Below are positions 35,601-46,100 of a stretch of 64,000 nt of DNA, piece by piece. Below the pieces are notes generated by a model. That model did not search any database. It had not been told where the DNA came from and saw only the letters and a program-made list of their open reading frames with translations. The stretch is from positions 1,410,001 through 1,474,000 of the forward strand of contig NZ_LT906478.1 in NCBI RefSeq assembly GCF_900187025.1, read 5' to 3'. Every line of letters starts with the position of its first letter. Position 1 is the stretch's first letter. This DNA comes from Listeria ivanovii subsp. ivanovii. Lineage in GTDB: Bacteria; Bacillota; Bacilli; Lactobacillales; Listeriaceae. A program made the position numbers and the translations under genes.

Positions 35601-36941
35601 TTAGTTCAAAGCAGTTAAATCACTTGCTGGAGAAGGATAAGCAAATATGACTGATTGTAAATCTGTTAAAGTCAGATTTGCTTTCATTAAAAGAGCGATA
35701 TAATTAATCATATAATCTGCTTCTTCACTTAGGAAATGCGCGCCTTTTATTTGTTGAGTGTTTTTATCTACAATGATTGTTGCAAGTGCTAGGGCTTCAT
35801 TTGTTCGTTTATAAGTATACCAACTCGTAGTATCATGTTTTTTTATTTCATATCTATCAGCTTGTTTTTTTGCTTCTGTCAGGCTAATACCTATACTTGC
35901 TAATTTAGGACTAGTAAATACCACACTTGGGACAGCGGGATATTCCATTGCTTTGTTTGCCTCGAGAATATTTTGGGCGACAATTGAAGCTTCTAGACTA
36001 ACAACGGGTGTAAGTGGAGCTCCTTTCGATGCAGCAACATCTCCACACGCGTAGATATGCGAATTTGCTATGGTTTGCAGTTTTTCGTTTACAGTTATAC
36101 CTTTTTTAGTATACTCAATCTCCGCATTTTCTAAAGATAAATGAGCAATATTTGGTGCTCTTCCTGTTGCTCCAATGATAATATCTGTATCAAGTGAAAA
36201 AGAGTTTTCGTCACTAATTTGTAGCTTACCTGCTTTTTTCTCTACCTTTGAAATGGCTGTATCAAAATGAAAATGAACACCCTCTTCTTCCATTAATGAA
36301 ATAAGCGCCGCAACGAAGTCTGGATCAAATTTCTTTAATGGTTGGCTATTATGATGAATTATATGCACTTCTTTTCCGGCAGCTAAAACAATCGAAGCAA
36401 ATTCAAATGAAATATATCCCCCGCCAATAAATGTAACTGAATTAGGAAGTTCGGGTAAAGACAAGAAATCATCACTATTTTGAATGAATTCACTTCCAGG
36501 GATATTTTGTTTAATAGGGCTGGCTCCAGTTGCTAGCACGATATTTTTAGCTTTTAACACGTCTTCTCCAACTTGTAGGCTATCTTTTGATTGGAAACGA
36601 GCCTTTCCAAAAAAGGTTTCGATACCTGCATCTTGAAAACTTTGCAATCGCTGTTCAGGGACATCTTCTACAAATGTTTCTTTAAATGCCATCAAATCTG
36701 TCCAGCTTATAGTTGCCGCCTGTTTAATTCCTTTTCCTCGTAGTCGTTTAGAAAAATTTCTAGCTTCACTTGCGCCCACAAGTACCTTTTTAGGATCACA
36801 GCCTCGAAGGACACATGTACCTCCCCAACTATGCTCTTCTACAATAGCCACACTTAGACCAGCGACTTGCGTGTCAAATGCGACTGTAGTTCCACTTGCG
36901 CCACTTCCGATTACAACCACATCATATGTATATTCTGTCAA
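35601..36941 (-). CDS. FAD-dependent disulfide oxidoreductase, glutathione-reductase-like
   Basis: 446 residues from the TTG at 36939-36941, eight nt behind AAGGAG; the GTG at 36950 abuts that site. The N-terminal FAD-binding GSGASGTT, the redox pair in GGTCVLRGCDPKKVL, the NADPH motif GGGYISFEFA and the second FAD motif YACGDVA are intact. The C-terminal interface lacks the HPT...E motif of classical glutathione reductase: the end reads VIFAYPSPASDL. The catalytic base is therefore atypical, and the substrate may be another disulfide. It is often annotated as glutathione reductase in Listeria. Confidence 0.75.
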   Translation of the reverse strand: MTEYTYDVVVIGSGASGTTVAFDTQVAGLSVAIVEEHSWGGTCVLRGCDPKKVLVGASEARNFSKRLRGKGIKQAATISWTDLMAFKETFVEDVPEQRLQSFQDAGIETFFGKARFQSKDSLQVGEDVLKAKNIVLATGASPIKQNIPGSEFIQNSDDFLSLPELPNSVTFIGGGYISFEFASIVLAAGKEVHIIHHNSQPLKKFDPDFVAALISLMEEEGVHFHFDTAISKVEKKAGKLQISDENSFSLDTDIIIGATGRAPNIAHLSLENAEIEYTKKGITVNEKLQTIANSHIYACGDVAASKGAPLTPVVSLEASIVAQNILEANKAMEYPAVPSVVFTSPKLASIGISLTEAKKQADRYEIKKHDTTSWYTYKRTNEALALATIIVDKNTQQIKGAHFLSEEADYMINYIALLMKANLTLTDLQSVIFAYPSPASDLTALN

Positions 36942-37031
36942 TGGAATCACTCCTTCTAAACTTGTTTTCCCGTCTATTTTAGTTTCAAACGAAAAAACTG
37001 CTACACAATAACTGTGCAGCAGTTTTACTTA

Positions 37032-38699
37032 CTAAACTTCCATGATAATTGGTAAAATCATTGGGCGTCGTTTTGTTTGTTCAAATAAATAGCGATTTAA
37101 TTGATCACGAATATCTTGTTTTAATTTAGCCCATTCAAAACCAGTTTCTTGTAAATTTTTCTCGACGATTTTAGTCACTACTTTAGATGATTCTTCAATT
37201 AAATGTTCCGATTCACGAACATAAATGAAGCCACGTGAAATAATTTCTGGTCCAGAAGTAATCGTTTTTGTTTTACGATTTAATGTAACTACTACGATAA
37301 AAATCCCATCTTCTGAAAGCAATTTACGGTCTCTTAAGACGATATTTCCAACGTCTCCAACACCCAGACCATCAATAAGCGTGTTACCAGAGTACACACG
37401 GTTTCCAGCAGTCATTTTATCATTTTTATATTCTAAAATTTCACCTTTACCTACGATGAAAACATTAGTTTTTGCCATACCAACTTCATGAGCTAGCTTA
37501 GCATGGCTAATCAACATCCGATACTCGCCATGAACTGGGACGAAATAACGTGGTTTTAGTAGATTAATCATTAATTTTAAATCTTCTTGGCTTGCATGGC
37601 CTGAGATGAAAAGCGTATTACTCATCGTTAATACTTTTGCACCAGCTTTGTAGAGCATATCCATTGTTTTAGCCATCATTGTTTCAAGCGATGGTGATGG
37701 TGTAGTAGTTATATAAACTGTGTCACCAGGCTTAATATTAAGCTGTGGATGATTTCCTTTTGTCATTAGTTGCAAGGACTGGATTGGTTCGCCTAAATTC
37801 CCTGTTTCAATAATGGTAATTTCATCATCATTATATTTTTTTACATCTTTTAAAGGAATGATTAAATCTTCTTCAAGAATAATTTTATCTAGGCTGCCAG
37901 CAATTTCAAAAACGCGTTCTAATTCTTTGCCGACGATAGCTACTTTGCGTTTAGTTGCTACAGATGCATCAAGGACTTGTTGCAAACGGATCAAATTTGA
38001 TGCGACACAAGCTACAATAATTCTACCATCTGCCATACGAAATGCATGTCTTATTTCTTCTTCAATTAAGCTGTCGCTAGAAGTAGTTCCTTGGTGTTCA
38101 GCCTCAGAGCTATCTGAAAGTAAAGCAAGAACGCCTTTTTCACCAAATTCAGCAATCTGACTTAAGTCAGAAGCATAACCATCTTTTGCTGATTGATCAA
38201 ATTTGAAATCACCTGTATAGATGATTGCCCCTTCACTTGTTTCTAGAACAATCCCAACAGAATCAGGAATAGTATGCGTTGTACGGAAAAAAGACACGTC
38301 AATTTTCGCGAATGATAATGTAGTATCCGCATCGACAATGTGGAAATTCTTGAATCTTAGTTTGCGATGTTCTTTCAGTGCAGACTTAGCAAGGGCAATC
38401 GTCAGTTCAGTTCCATAAACAGGTGCTTTTACTTTTTGAAGTAAGTAAGGAAGTGCACCAATTGCATCTTCATGCCCGTGTGTTAGGAAGATCGCTTTAA
38501 TTCTGTCTTTGTTTTCTTCTAAATATTTGAAATCTGGGATAACAATATCAATTCCTAGTAATTCATTTTCTGGGAACATTAAGCCTGCATCTAATATAAA
38601 GATATCTTCGTCTATTTCTACAACATATAAATTTTTGCCACTTTCATCGACACCGCCGAGTGGAATGATTTTTATGTTTTTCGCTTTTTTTATTGTCAA
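37032..38699 (-). CDS. rnjB: Ribonuclease J2
   Basis: 555 residues: metallo-beta-lactamase and beta-CASP domains plus C-terminal domain. RNase J degrades and matures mRNA 5' ends. The signature metal motif reads THGHEDAIGALPYLL, where RNase J1 has HGHEDH; the last His is Ala, the degenerate form seen in J2 paralogs, which are weak on their own and act in a J1/J2 complex. Gene order asd-dapG-dapA-rnjB is the same as in Bacillus, which supports J2. It lies 19 bp behind dapA and is probably cotranscribed. Confidence 0.9.
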   Translation of the reverse strand: MTIKKAKNIKIIPLGGVDESGKNLYVVEIDEDIFILDAGLMFPENELLGIDIVIPDFKYLEENKDRIKAIFLTHGHEDAIGALPYLLQKVKAPVYGTELTIALAKSALKEHRKLRFKNFHIVDADTTLSFAKIDVSFFRTTHTIPDSVGIVLETSEGAIIYTGDFKFDQSAKDGYASDLSQIAEFGEKGVLALLSDSSEAEHQGTTSSDSLIEEEIRHAFRMADGRIIVACVASNLIRLQQVLDASVATKRKVAIVGKELERVFEIAGSLDKIILEEDLIIPLKDVKKYNDDEITIIETGNLGEPIQSLQLMTKGNHPQLNIKPGDTVYITTTPSPSLETMMAKTMDMLYKAGAKVLTMSNTLFISGHASQEDLKLMINLLKPRYFVPVHGEYRMLISHAKLAHEVGMAKTNVFIVGKGEILEYKNDKMTAGNRVYSGNTLIDGLGVGDVGNIVLRDRKLLSEDGIFIVVVTLNRKTKTITSGPEIISRGFIYVRESEHLIEESSKVVTKIVEKNLQETGFEWAKLKQDIRDQLNRYLFEQTKRRPMILPIIMEV

Positions 38700-38718
38700 A
38701 GCGTAGACCTCCTTTGAA

Positions 38719-39600
38719 CTATTTAGAAAGTCCTTCTAATATAGCTTGTAATTTCGTTCCTTGTTCAGCATTCAAATCTACAAGTGGCAATCTAACAGGA
38801 CCAACACTAATTCCTTGTTGATTTAATAGATATTTGGTTGGTGCTGGGTTTGGTACTGCGAAAAGCCCATTCATTAGTGGAAGCAAATTACGATGAATGC
38901 TAGCCGCTTTTTGAACTTTTCCATTTTCAAATGCTTGAATCATTTCTTGCATTTCATTTCCAACAATGTGACTTGCAACGGAGATAATTCCATGTCCACC
39001 AACGGATAATATTGGTAAAGTTAGACTGTCATCGCCACTATAAATGAAGAAATCATCGGAAGTACCGGCAATAATTTCACTAATATTATCTAAGTTTCCA
39101 CTAGATTCTTTGACGCCAATAATATTAGGCAGTTTTGCTAAACGGATAATCGTCTCTGGCTCGATGTTTACTACACTACGACCTGGAATATTATATATAA
39201 CGACTGGTAAATCAGATGCCTCTGCTACAGCAGCAAAATGGGCATATAAACCATCTTGATTGGGTTTATTATAATACGGAGCAACAATTAAAACTGCATC
39301 AATCCCACCTAGCTCTGCTACTTCTTTTGTGAATTCAATTGTTTCTGCTGTATTGTTTGAACCCGTCCCTGCGATTAATTTTGCCCGGCCGTCGTTTGTT
39401 TCGATAACTTGACGAAATAATTTTATTTTTTCATCATGCGATAAAGTGGGAGATTCACCAGTTGTACCAGCGATTACTAAGCCATCTGAGCCGTTTGCTA
39501 TTAAGTGATTCACGAGATGATGAATTCTTTTTTTGCATACTTTATTCTTTTCTGGGTGAATTGGCGTCACCATTGCTGTAATTACTTTTCCTAAATCCAT
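38719..39600 (-). CDS. dapA: 4-hydroxy-tetrahydrodipicolinate synthase
   Basis: 293 residues. DapA condenses pyruvate with aspartate semialdehyde in the lysine/diaminopimelate pathway. The substrate-site GTTGESPTLSHDEK, the Tyr of YNIPGRS and the Schiff-base Lys of GVKESSGN are all present. It stands 14 bp behind the aspartokinase gene in the cluster asd-dapG-dapA-rnjB, so successive pathway steps are coexpressed. Start ATG 39600, ribosome site AGGAGG. Confidence 0.95.
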   Translation of the reverse strand: MDLGKVITAMVTPIHPEKNKVCKKRIHHLVNHLIANGSDGLVIAGTTGESPTLSHDEKIKLFRQVIETNDGRAKLIAGTGSNNTAETIEFTKEVAELGGIDAVLIVAPYYNKPNQDGLYAHFAAVAEASDLPVVIYNIPGRSVVNIEPETIIRLAKLPNIIGVKESSGNLDNISEIIAGTSDDFFIYSGDDSLTLPILSVGGHGIISVASHIVGNEMQEMIQAFENGKVQKAASIHRNLLPLMNGLFAVPNPAPTKYLLNQQGISVGPVRLPLVDLNAEQGTKLQAILEGLSK

Positions 39601-39614
39601 CTTTCATTTCCTCC

Positions 39615-40826
39615 TTACTTAATTTCCAAACAAAATATGTCATGAAGGGCATTGACTGCCGAAATTAAGTCCGCTTCTCTTACTAATACCCAAATAGTAG
39701 TATGACTATCCGCTGATTGTAAAATTGGGATATTTTTTTCGGATAATGCTCCTACGATTTTAGCGGTAACACCAGGTACACCAGTTATTCCAGCGCCAAC
39801 AATAGAAACTTTTGCACAAGCTTCTCGTACAAAAGTTTCTAACTCTGCTTCTTCTAAAAGAAGTTTGACTAGTTGCCGTTTTTCTTCTGGGACTGTAAAA
39901 ATGACGGAATTAGTAGAGATATTGATGAAATCTAAGCTAATACCAGCATCTGCTAAAATTTTAAAAGCTTCTTGTTGTGCTTTTACTGTATCAGTTTTAA
40001 CGGATACTTGGGTTAAATTGGTTACGTGGGCAACACCTGTTACGATACGCTCTTTGACATCAAAATGACCAACTTCATCTGTTAAAGATGTGACAAGTGT
40101 CCCTTCACTTTCTAAATAAGTAGAACGAATTCGCATGGGTATTTTAGCAGTCATGGCGATTTCGACAGCACGAGGATGAATAACTTTCGCCCCTTGATAA
40201 GCCATATTACTTACTTCATTATAACTTACTTTAGGAAGTGAACGTGCATGTTCAACGATTCGCGGATCTGCTGTCATCATTCCATCTACATCAGTAAAAA
40301 TATCAATATAATCAGCTTGTAAGGAAACACCCAGTGCCGCAGCTGATGTATCGCTTCCACCACGACCAAGTGTTGTTATGTCACCATTAATAGCCATTCC
40401 TTGAAAGCCAGCGACAACTGCAACATCAAGTGATTCAAGTGCTTGTTGAAGTCTAGTAGTATCAACTTCTGTAATTTTAGCATTTAAATGATCACTCGTG
40501 GTAATGATACCTGCTTGTCCGCCAGAAAATGCTTCTGCTTTTATATTTGCTTCTTTTAACATATTTGTAAATACGGAAGCGGAAATCGTTTCACCTACAG
40601 AAAGCAATGTGTCTTGCTCTCTAGCCGTCAATTTAGTATTTTTCGCACCAATCAGTTCTAACAGTGTATCTGTTGCATAAGGGTCGCCGTATCTTCCAAT
40701 AGCAGATACGACAACCACTACTTTATAATCGTTTTTAAGTGCACGTTTAATATGATCAAACGCCATCAATCTTATTTTTTCATTTTGGACGGAGGTTCCG
40801 CCAAACTTTTGTACGATGATTTTCAT
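39615..40826 (-). CDS. dapG: Aspartokinase
   Basis: 403 residues. It phosphorylates aspartate, the first committed step toward DAP, lysine, threonine and methionine. The ATP site KFGGTSVQNE, the catalytic region GGSDTSAAALGV and two C-terminal ACT domains (about 265-330 and 340-400) for feedback control are visible. Context with asd and dapA matches the DapG (aspartokinase I) type of Bacillus, which responds to meso-DAP; the symbol is from synteny. It is 21 bp behind asd. Confidence 0.9.
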   Translation of the reverse strand: MKIIVQKFGGTSVQNEKIRLMAFDHIKRALKNDYKVVVVVSAIGRYGDPYATDTLLELIGAKNTKLTAREQDTLLSVGETISASVFTNMLKEANIKAEAFSGGQAGIITTSDHLNAKITEVDTTRLQQALESLDVAVVAGFQGMAINGDITTLGRGGSDTSAAALGVSLQADYIDIFTDVDGMMTADPRIVEHARSLPKVSYNEVSNMAYQGAKVIHPRAVEIAMTAKIPMRIRSTYLESEGTLVTSLTDEVGHFDVKERIVTGVAHVTNLTQVSVKTDTVKAQQEAFKILADAGISLDFINISTNSVIFTVPEEKRQLVKLLLEEAELETFVREACAKVSIVGAGITGVPGVTAKIVGALSEKNIPILQSADSHTTIWVLVREADLISAVNALHDIFCLEIK

Positions 40827-40847
40827 TTCCTACACCTCAAAATAACT

Positions 40848-41891
40848 TTAAATAATCGCTAATTTTACTAAGCTTTCAGCAATTTGAATGGAATTCCATG
40901 CAGCGCCTTTTAGTAGATTATCAGAAACAATCCACATATGGAAGCCTTTTGTATCATCTAAGTCAGCGCGAACTCGACCAACAAAAACTTCTTTTTTTCC
41001 AGCTGCCTGAATAGCTTGTGGGTAAATTTGGTTTGCAGGATCATCTTCTAAGACAACTCCAGGAGCTGTTTTTAAGACTTTTTGAATATCTTTAGCACTT
41101 ACGCCGTCTTTATCTATTTCCACATAAACACTTTCAGAATGTCCACTTACTACAGGAATACGAACACATGTAGCAGAGACTTTGATCGTATTATCTCCCA
41201 TGATTTTCTTCGTTTCATTGATCATTTTCATTTCTTCATATGTATAATCATTCTCTGTGAAAACGTCAATTTGTGGTAAAGCGTTAAATGCGATTGGATA
41301 GTGTTTTTTATCGCCTTTCACTGGCATAATCTCTGGAGTGAAAGCTTGATTGTCTAATACAGCTCTACTACCTTCTTGTAATTCTTTAATGGCACTTACG
41401 CCAGAACCTGAAACAGCTTGATAAGTAGAAACAATAATACGTTTTAATCCATAAGCTTCTCGAATCGGTTCGAGTGCAGCCACCATTTGAATGGTTGAAC
41501 AATTTGGATTAGCAATAATACCATTATGTGAAAAGAGCGCTTGTTCATTTACTTCAGGAACAACAAGTGGTACAGTGGGATCCATTCGGTAAGCACTTGT
41601 GTTATCAATAACGATTGCCCCGCGCTTAACTGCTTCTTTTGCTAAGTCTTTAGAAACAGAACCTCCTGCACTAAATAAAGCTATGTCGACGCCTTCAAAG
41701 CTTTCGGGCTTAGCTTCTTTAATAGTTACTTCTTCACCGCCGAAAGTTAATTTTTTCCCAGCAGAACGAGCCGAAGATAAGAATGAAACTTGCTTTATCT
41801 TAAAAGTCGCCGCCTCTTCTAGTAATTCAATCATTTGGGTACCAACTGCACCAGTAGCACCGACAACTGCGACATGATAGCTTTTTGTCAT
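40848..41891 (-). CDS. asd: Aspartate-semialdehyde dehydrogenase
   Basis: 347 residues. It reduces aspartyl phosphate to aspartate semialdehyde with NADPH. The Rossmann start [11 protein letters not shown], the nucleophilic Cys in [10 protein letters not shown] and the His-containing [10 protein letters not shown] are intact. It is the first gene of the asd-dapG-dapA-rnjB cluster, and its 197-bp upstream gap contains the promoter and the neighbouring PBP terminator. No lysine riboswitch was seen there. Confidence 0.95.
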   Translation of the reverse strand: MTKSYHVAVVGATGAVGTQMIELLEEAATFKIKQVSFLSSARSAGKKLTFGGEEVTIKEAKPESFEGVDIALFSAGGSVSKDLAKEAVKRGAIVIDNTSAYRMDPTVPLVVPEVNEQALFSHNGIIANPNCSTIQMVAALEPIREAYGLKRIIVSTYQAVSGSGVSAIKELQEGSRAVLDNQAFTPEIMPVKGDKKHYPIAFNALPQIDVFTENDYTYEEMKMINETKKIMGDNTIKVSATCVRIPVVSGHSESVYVEIDKDGVSAKDIQKVLKTAPGVVLEDDPANQIYPQAIQAAGKKEVFVGRVRADLDDTKGFHMWIVSDNLLKGAAWNSIQIAESLVKLAII

Positions 41892-42052
41892 AGTTTACAA
41901 TTCCTCCTTCAATTTAATCCTCTTCCCTCTACAGTAAAACAGAGATCTGGTTAATTTTACATATACTTCATCATACCATAAATGAAGCTGTTTCGCAGTT
42001 TTTTATGTGATTTACCGCTTATTTTTTTAATTGTTTGTTAGTTTAGATTGAA

Positions 42053-42087
42053 AAAAGCCACTTTCATTTTGGTGAAAGTGGCTTTTA
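42053..42087 (-). terminator. Terminator of the PBP gene
   Basis: Arms AAAAGCCACTTTC and GAAAGTGGCTTTT with a short loop, A-rich and T-rich flanks. It follows the PBP stop on the minus strand. Confidence 0.85.
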
Positions 42088-42088
42088 A

Positions 42089-44254
42089 TTAATTTTCGGT
42101 TTGTTTTGATTGCGCTTCTGCTGCTGCTTTTTTATTGTTAATTGGTTGTTCTACTTTAGAATCGCTTTTGTTTGCTTTTGCACGTTCTTTTTTCAGTTCG
42201 AAATATTTATCGAATACTTCTTTGGAAATAGTCATATTTGTTTTGTGGTCTGTACCATATGGACGATAAATCCATGGTACAACAACGGATATAGCAATCT
42301 CAGGTTTTTCAACTGGTGCATATCCTACAAAAGTGGTATTCCAAACACTTGCCATTTTATTGCCCTCTTTAGGTCCATCATAAAAGGCGTCGGCAGTACC
42401 GGTTTTACCAGCAACATCATAATCGCTAGAAGTAAATACTGTTCTAGCAGTACCGGTGGAACCGTGAGTTACTTCATAGAATCCTTGTTGTACGGTTTTC
42501 ATATCACTCTCAGAAACACCGATTTTGTTTAATACTTTAGGCTTATTGGCGGTGGCAAGTGTTCCTACAGTGTCACCATTAGTACTTGGATTTCTAATTT
42601 CTTTTAGCATACTTGGAGAGATTCTTGAGCCACCGTTAGCGATAGTGGAAACATATTGCGCCATTTGAAGTGGCGTATAAGAATCATATTGTCCAATCGC
42701 AAAGTCGAGAATTTTACCAATTGTTTGGTCGTCACCTTTATAACCAGTTTGTTCTCCTGGAAGATCAATGCCAGTTTTTACTCCTAATCCAAATTGATTA
42801 TAGTAGTAACGCATGTCGTCAAAGGTACTTAGTGGTGCTTTAAGCGGACCATTAGGCACATATTTAGCTCCGCCCATTTTCATCGCTACTTGATACATGT
42901 AGGAGTTGGATGAAATTTCAAGAGCGCCAATTGGATTAAGTGGACGATTACCTGCGCCTGTTCTGTTAAACCAAGAACTTTTTGGCTTCGTTCCTTTTAA
43001 AGCAATCGGTTGGTCCGTAAAGACAGTATCTTTTGTAATTGCTCCATCCATAATACCACCTAAAACTGTCGAACCTTTTACCGCGGATCCCATTGCATAT
43101 GCGGTTGTAAATGTTCCAAGCGAATAATCTTCAAACTCGCCTTTGTCATTTAATTTTTGGCCGGCGAGCGCAAGAACTTCCCCTGAATATGGATCCATTG
43201 CAACAACAAATGCTCGGTCAAATAAATCAGAACCAGCATATTGCTTGCCTTGTGAAATGTTTTTGCGCAAGATTTCTTCTACTGCTTTTTGGAATTCTAC
43301 ATCCACAGAAAGAACTAAATCTTTTCCTTTAGAACCTTCATACTTACTAACTGTTTCAATGATATTCCCTTTTGAATCAAGCACACTTTCAGACTGTGAT
43401 TTTGATCCAGCAAGAACACTTTCATATTGTGCTTCTAAATAACTTTTACCAACACGGTCATTTCGGCTATATCCTTGTGATAAATAATATTCTGCTTTAT
43501 CTTTCGGTAAACCTTCTTTCGCGCTTGAAACAGAGCCGAGTATGGATCGTAATGTTTCATCATAGGTATAATAACGATTCCAGTCAGTTGTTGTGTCCAC
43601 TCCTGGTAAACTATCCATGTTTTCGCTGACACGAGCAATTTCTTCATCGGTTACATCTTTGTTTTTAACAACAGATTCTGTCATAGCATAACCAGTAGTC
43701 ATTTTTTTATAGATAGTTGCTACTTTTAAGTCCTCTTTGCTAAGGCTATCGATGTCTGCTTGTGTCACATTTTCTACTTGAATTTTATAAGCTTTGGAAG
43801 CTTCAAGCGCTTGCTCTTTTGCAGATAAACGGTTCAATGATTCTGTTTGATGCGTTAAAATCCAGTAGTCTTTCAAATCACGCTCTGTTAATTTTTCTGG
43901 TTGGACCGTAATTAATTTTTCAAGTGTTTGAGCGACATGAAGCGTTTCAGATGTTTCTGTTTGTTGGCTTCTTGTATAGGTAATTGACTTAACCGCAGAA
44001 TTACCTACTAATAAGTTGTAATTCCGGTCATAGATGCTGCCACGTGGAACATTTTTTGAAACTGTTACGTTATCCGTCTCTTCTAATTGACGTTTGTACG
44101 TATCCCCTTGAACGATTTGAACAATTCCTAATCGTAAAATTAAAACGGAGAATAATATAAAAATAATAAAGAATAGAATATTTAAACGTAGCGGAATGAT
44201 GGCGCGTTTTTTCTTAGTGGAATCTTTTTTCTTTTTTCTAAAATTTAGTTTCAC
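42089..44254 (-). CDS. Class B penicillin-binding protein (transpeptidase)
   Basis: 721 residues from the GTG at 44252-44254 behind GAGG; the longer frame to 44275 has no ribosome site. A basic cytoplasmic tail (NFRKKKKDSTKKKR) and one membrane anchor (about 25-45) are followed by the dimerisation/PASTA-free N domain. The transpeptidase domain has SAVK (Ser nucleophile), SSN and KTGTAD. It cross-links peptidoglycan and is a beta-lactam target. It resembles the PBP3/PbpA-like class B enzyme of this Listeria locus. Monocistronic. Confidence 0.9.
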   Translation of the reverse strand: MKLNFRKKKKDSTKKKRAIIPLRLNILFFIIFILFSVLILRLGIVQIVQGDTYKRQLEETDNVTVSKNVPRGSIYDRNYNLLVGNSAVKSITYTRSQQTETSETLHVAQTLEKLITVQPEKLTERDLKDYWILTHQTESLNRLSAKEQALEASKAYKIQVENVTQADIDSLSKEDLKVATIYKKMTTGYAMTESVVKNKDVTDEEIARVSENMDSLPGVDTTTDWNRYYTYDETLRSILGSVSSAKEGLPKDKAEYYLSQGYSRNDRVGKSYLEAQYESVLAGSKSQSESVLDSKGNIIETVSKYEGSKGKDLVLSVDVEFQKAVEEILRKNISQGKQYAGSDLFDRAFVVAMDPYSGEVLALAGQKLNDKGEFEDYSLGTFTTAYAMGSAVKGSTVLGGIMDGAITKDTVFTDQPIALKGTKPKSSWFNRTGAGNRPLNPIGALEISSNSYMYQVAMKMGGAKYVPNGPLKAPLSTFDDMRYYYNQFGLGVKTGIDLPGEQTGYKGDDQTIGKILDFAIGQYDSYTPLQMAQYVSTIANGGSRISPSMLKEIRNPSTNGDTVGTLATANKPKVLNKIGVSESDMKTVQQGFYEVTHGSTGTARTVFTSSDYDVAGKTGTADAFYDGPKEGNKMASVWNTTFVGYAPVEKPEIAISVVVPWIYRPYGTDHKTNMTISKEVFDKYFELKKERAKANKSDSKVEQPINNKKAAAEAQSKQTEN

Positions 44255-44346
44255 GCAAGTTACCTCACTTTTCAATAATACCTTTTCCTATTGTAGCTGA
44301 AAAAGCATTATTTTTCCACTGTAAGTTCATTAGAAATTCATTAGAA

Positions 44347-44373
44347 ATAAAAAAGACCCACCTAAGTGAGCCT
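44347..44373 (-). terminator. Terminator of sodA
   Basis: On the minus strand GGCTCAC pairs with GTGGGTC (with G-T pairs) and is followed by six T. Confidence 0.6.
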
Positions 44374-44381
44374 TTCGATAA

Positions 44382-44990
44382 TTATTTTGCTGCGTCAAAG
44401 CGTTTATTTGCTTCATCCCAGTTAATTACATTCCAAAATGTGTCAATGTATTCAGGACGACGGTTTTGGAATTTAAGATAATAAGCATGTTCCCAAACAT
44501 CTAAGCCAAGAACTGGAGTTTTACCTTCGCTAAGTGGAGAATCTTGGTTAGCAGTGGAAACAATTTCTAGTTTACCATTGTTCACTACTAGCCATGCCCA
44601 TCCTGAACCAAAACGAGCCGCAGCTGCCGCATTGAATTTTTCTTTGAATTCATCAAATGTGCCGAATTCGCTTTCGATTGCTGCTTTTAAGTTACCAGTT
44701 GGAGCACCACCACCATTTGGGCTAAGAATAGACCAGAATAAAGTATGGTTAGCATGTCCACCACCGTGGTTACGTACTGCGCCACGAATTTCTTCAGGAA
44801 CGCTATCTAGATTAGCAACTAATTCTTCCACAGGTTTACTTGCAAGTTCTGCGTGTCCTGAGACTGCTTCATTTAGTTTTGTTACATAAGTATTGTGGTG
44901 CTTTGTATAGTGAATTTCCATTGTTTCTTTATCAAAATTCGGCTCCAAAGCATCATAAGTATAAGGTAATTTTGGTAATTCGTAAGTCAT
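44382..44990 (-). CDS. sodA: Manganese superoxide dismutase
   Basis: 202 residues, the standard size. Metal ligands are in [22 protein letters not shown] (His), HANHTLFW (His), and [11 protein letters not shown] (Asp and His). The sequence [17 protein letters not shown] is typical of Mn-type bacterial enzymes. It converts superoxide to peroxide in the cytoplasm. Start ATG 44990 has GAGGAGGAA upstream. Monocistronic, terminator at about 44350-44372. Confidence 0.95.
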   Translation of the reverse strand: MTYELPKLPYTYDALEPNFDKETMEIHYTKHHNTYVTKLNEAVSGHAELASKPVEELVANLDSVPEEIRGAVRNHGGGHANHTLFWSILSPNGGGAPTGNLKAAIESEFGTFDEFKEKFNAAAAARFGSGWAWLVVNNGKLEIVSTANQDSPLSEGKTPVLGLDVWEHAYYLKFQNRRPEYIDTFWNVINWDEANKRFDAAK

Positions 44991-45296
44991 TAAAAATTCC
45001 TCCTCGGATTGTTTATTATTTATGTGAAAAGAAATTACATTGTAAGGCGAAAGGTATAGACCCTATTTCCATAGAACTATGTAACACCTTAAATAACGTT
45101 TCTCTTTACACCATTTAGCCTACCACGACCCAGAAATGCTTGCAATTTTTCTGCTCAGTAATGTTTCAATATTGATTTTGCCATCATTTCAAGCTATGAT
45201 TAAAGTTAAGTGGAAAAAGTACGTTCTTTTGCACATACATGTATTTTTTCCCGGAAATTGAAAAGTTAAACCATTAGGCGAGGTGTTGAAAGAAGA
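44991..45296. other. 306-bp divergent region between sodA and the DUF1189 gene
   Basis: No gene is seen. The + strand carries a clear promoter (TTGATT at 45172-45177, 17 bp, TATGAT at 45195-45200) for the DUF1189 gene. On the minus strand TACAAT near 45035 is the best -10 candidate for sodA, but its -35 is weak. Confidence 0.6.
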
Positions 45297-46094
45297 ATGA
45301 ATATTTTTAAACGCTTCTGGAAAAGTTTATATTCCCCTGCGGATATTGCATCGTTTCGAAATGATAAAATCAGAAAAAGTATCGTTTATATCATCGTTTT
45401 ATCATTTGTTGCTTTCCTTCCATTAGCATACTTTACGAGTGTTACAACAAAAAATGCGCTGAAAGTTGGCGAAGAAACCATCACGAATGAAATTCCAAAT
45501 TTCAAAGTGACAGACGGAAAACTTGTTTTAACAGACGACGCTGTCAAAAACTTGCCCATCTCTATCGATCAAGATCAATTACATATTTATTTTGATGCTT
45601 CTGGAACGCTTGATAAAGATGATGTCGATAATAAAATAGCTTCGTATGATAGTGCAGTTGCCTTTCTTTCGGATGGTATTTATATTACAGCGGCTGGTGT
45701 TTCGCAATCATTCAGTTATGAAACGGCCGGTATTAGCGATAAAGCCGATTTAGTTAATTTATATACCTCTATTGAATCGTTAGCGAAATATTTTATCCCG
45801 ATTGCGTTACTTGTATTATTCATCTTTACACTTGGATCGGTTTTCTTCCGAGTTGCTCTATATGCACTTTTTGGCTTTATTTTATCTGGCTTTGGACGAA
45901 CTGGTATTGCTTTCCGTCAAAACTGGATGATGGCTTCTTACAGTATCACTTTAGCGGCGGTCTTCACCATGGTTATGGAAGCTTTACAGATAATTGTTCC
46001 ATTTGGAATGGAAATCAATATGGTTGTAAGTATGATTTTTGTTTTCCTTGCAATCCGCTCTATTCCACCAGCCGAACCAACTATCGAACAATAA
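45297..46094 (+). CDS. DUF1189 membrane protein
   Basis: 265 residues. An N-terminal helix (about 30-48) precedes an extracellular domain (about 55-155), and four helices close the protein. The start FKRFWKSLYSPADIASFRNDKIRKSIVYII is the DUF1189 family signature. The function is unknown. In L. monocytogenes the next gene is ispG; here the next gene is azlC, 124 bp downstream. Confidence 0.85.
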   Translation: MNIFKRFWKSLYSPADIASFRNDKIRKSIVYIIVLSFVAFLPLAYFTSVTTKNALKVGEETITNEIPNFKVTDGKLVLTDDAVKNLPISIDQDQLHIYFDASGTLDKDDVDNKIASYDSAVAFLSDGIYITAAGVSQSFSYETAGISDKADLVNLYTSIESLAKYFIPIALLVLFIFTLGSVFFRVALYALFGFILSGFGRTGIAFRQNWMMASYSITLAAVFTMVMEALQIIVPFGMEINMVVSMIFVFLAIRSIPPAEPTIEQ

Positions 46095-46100
46095 CTACTA

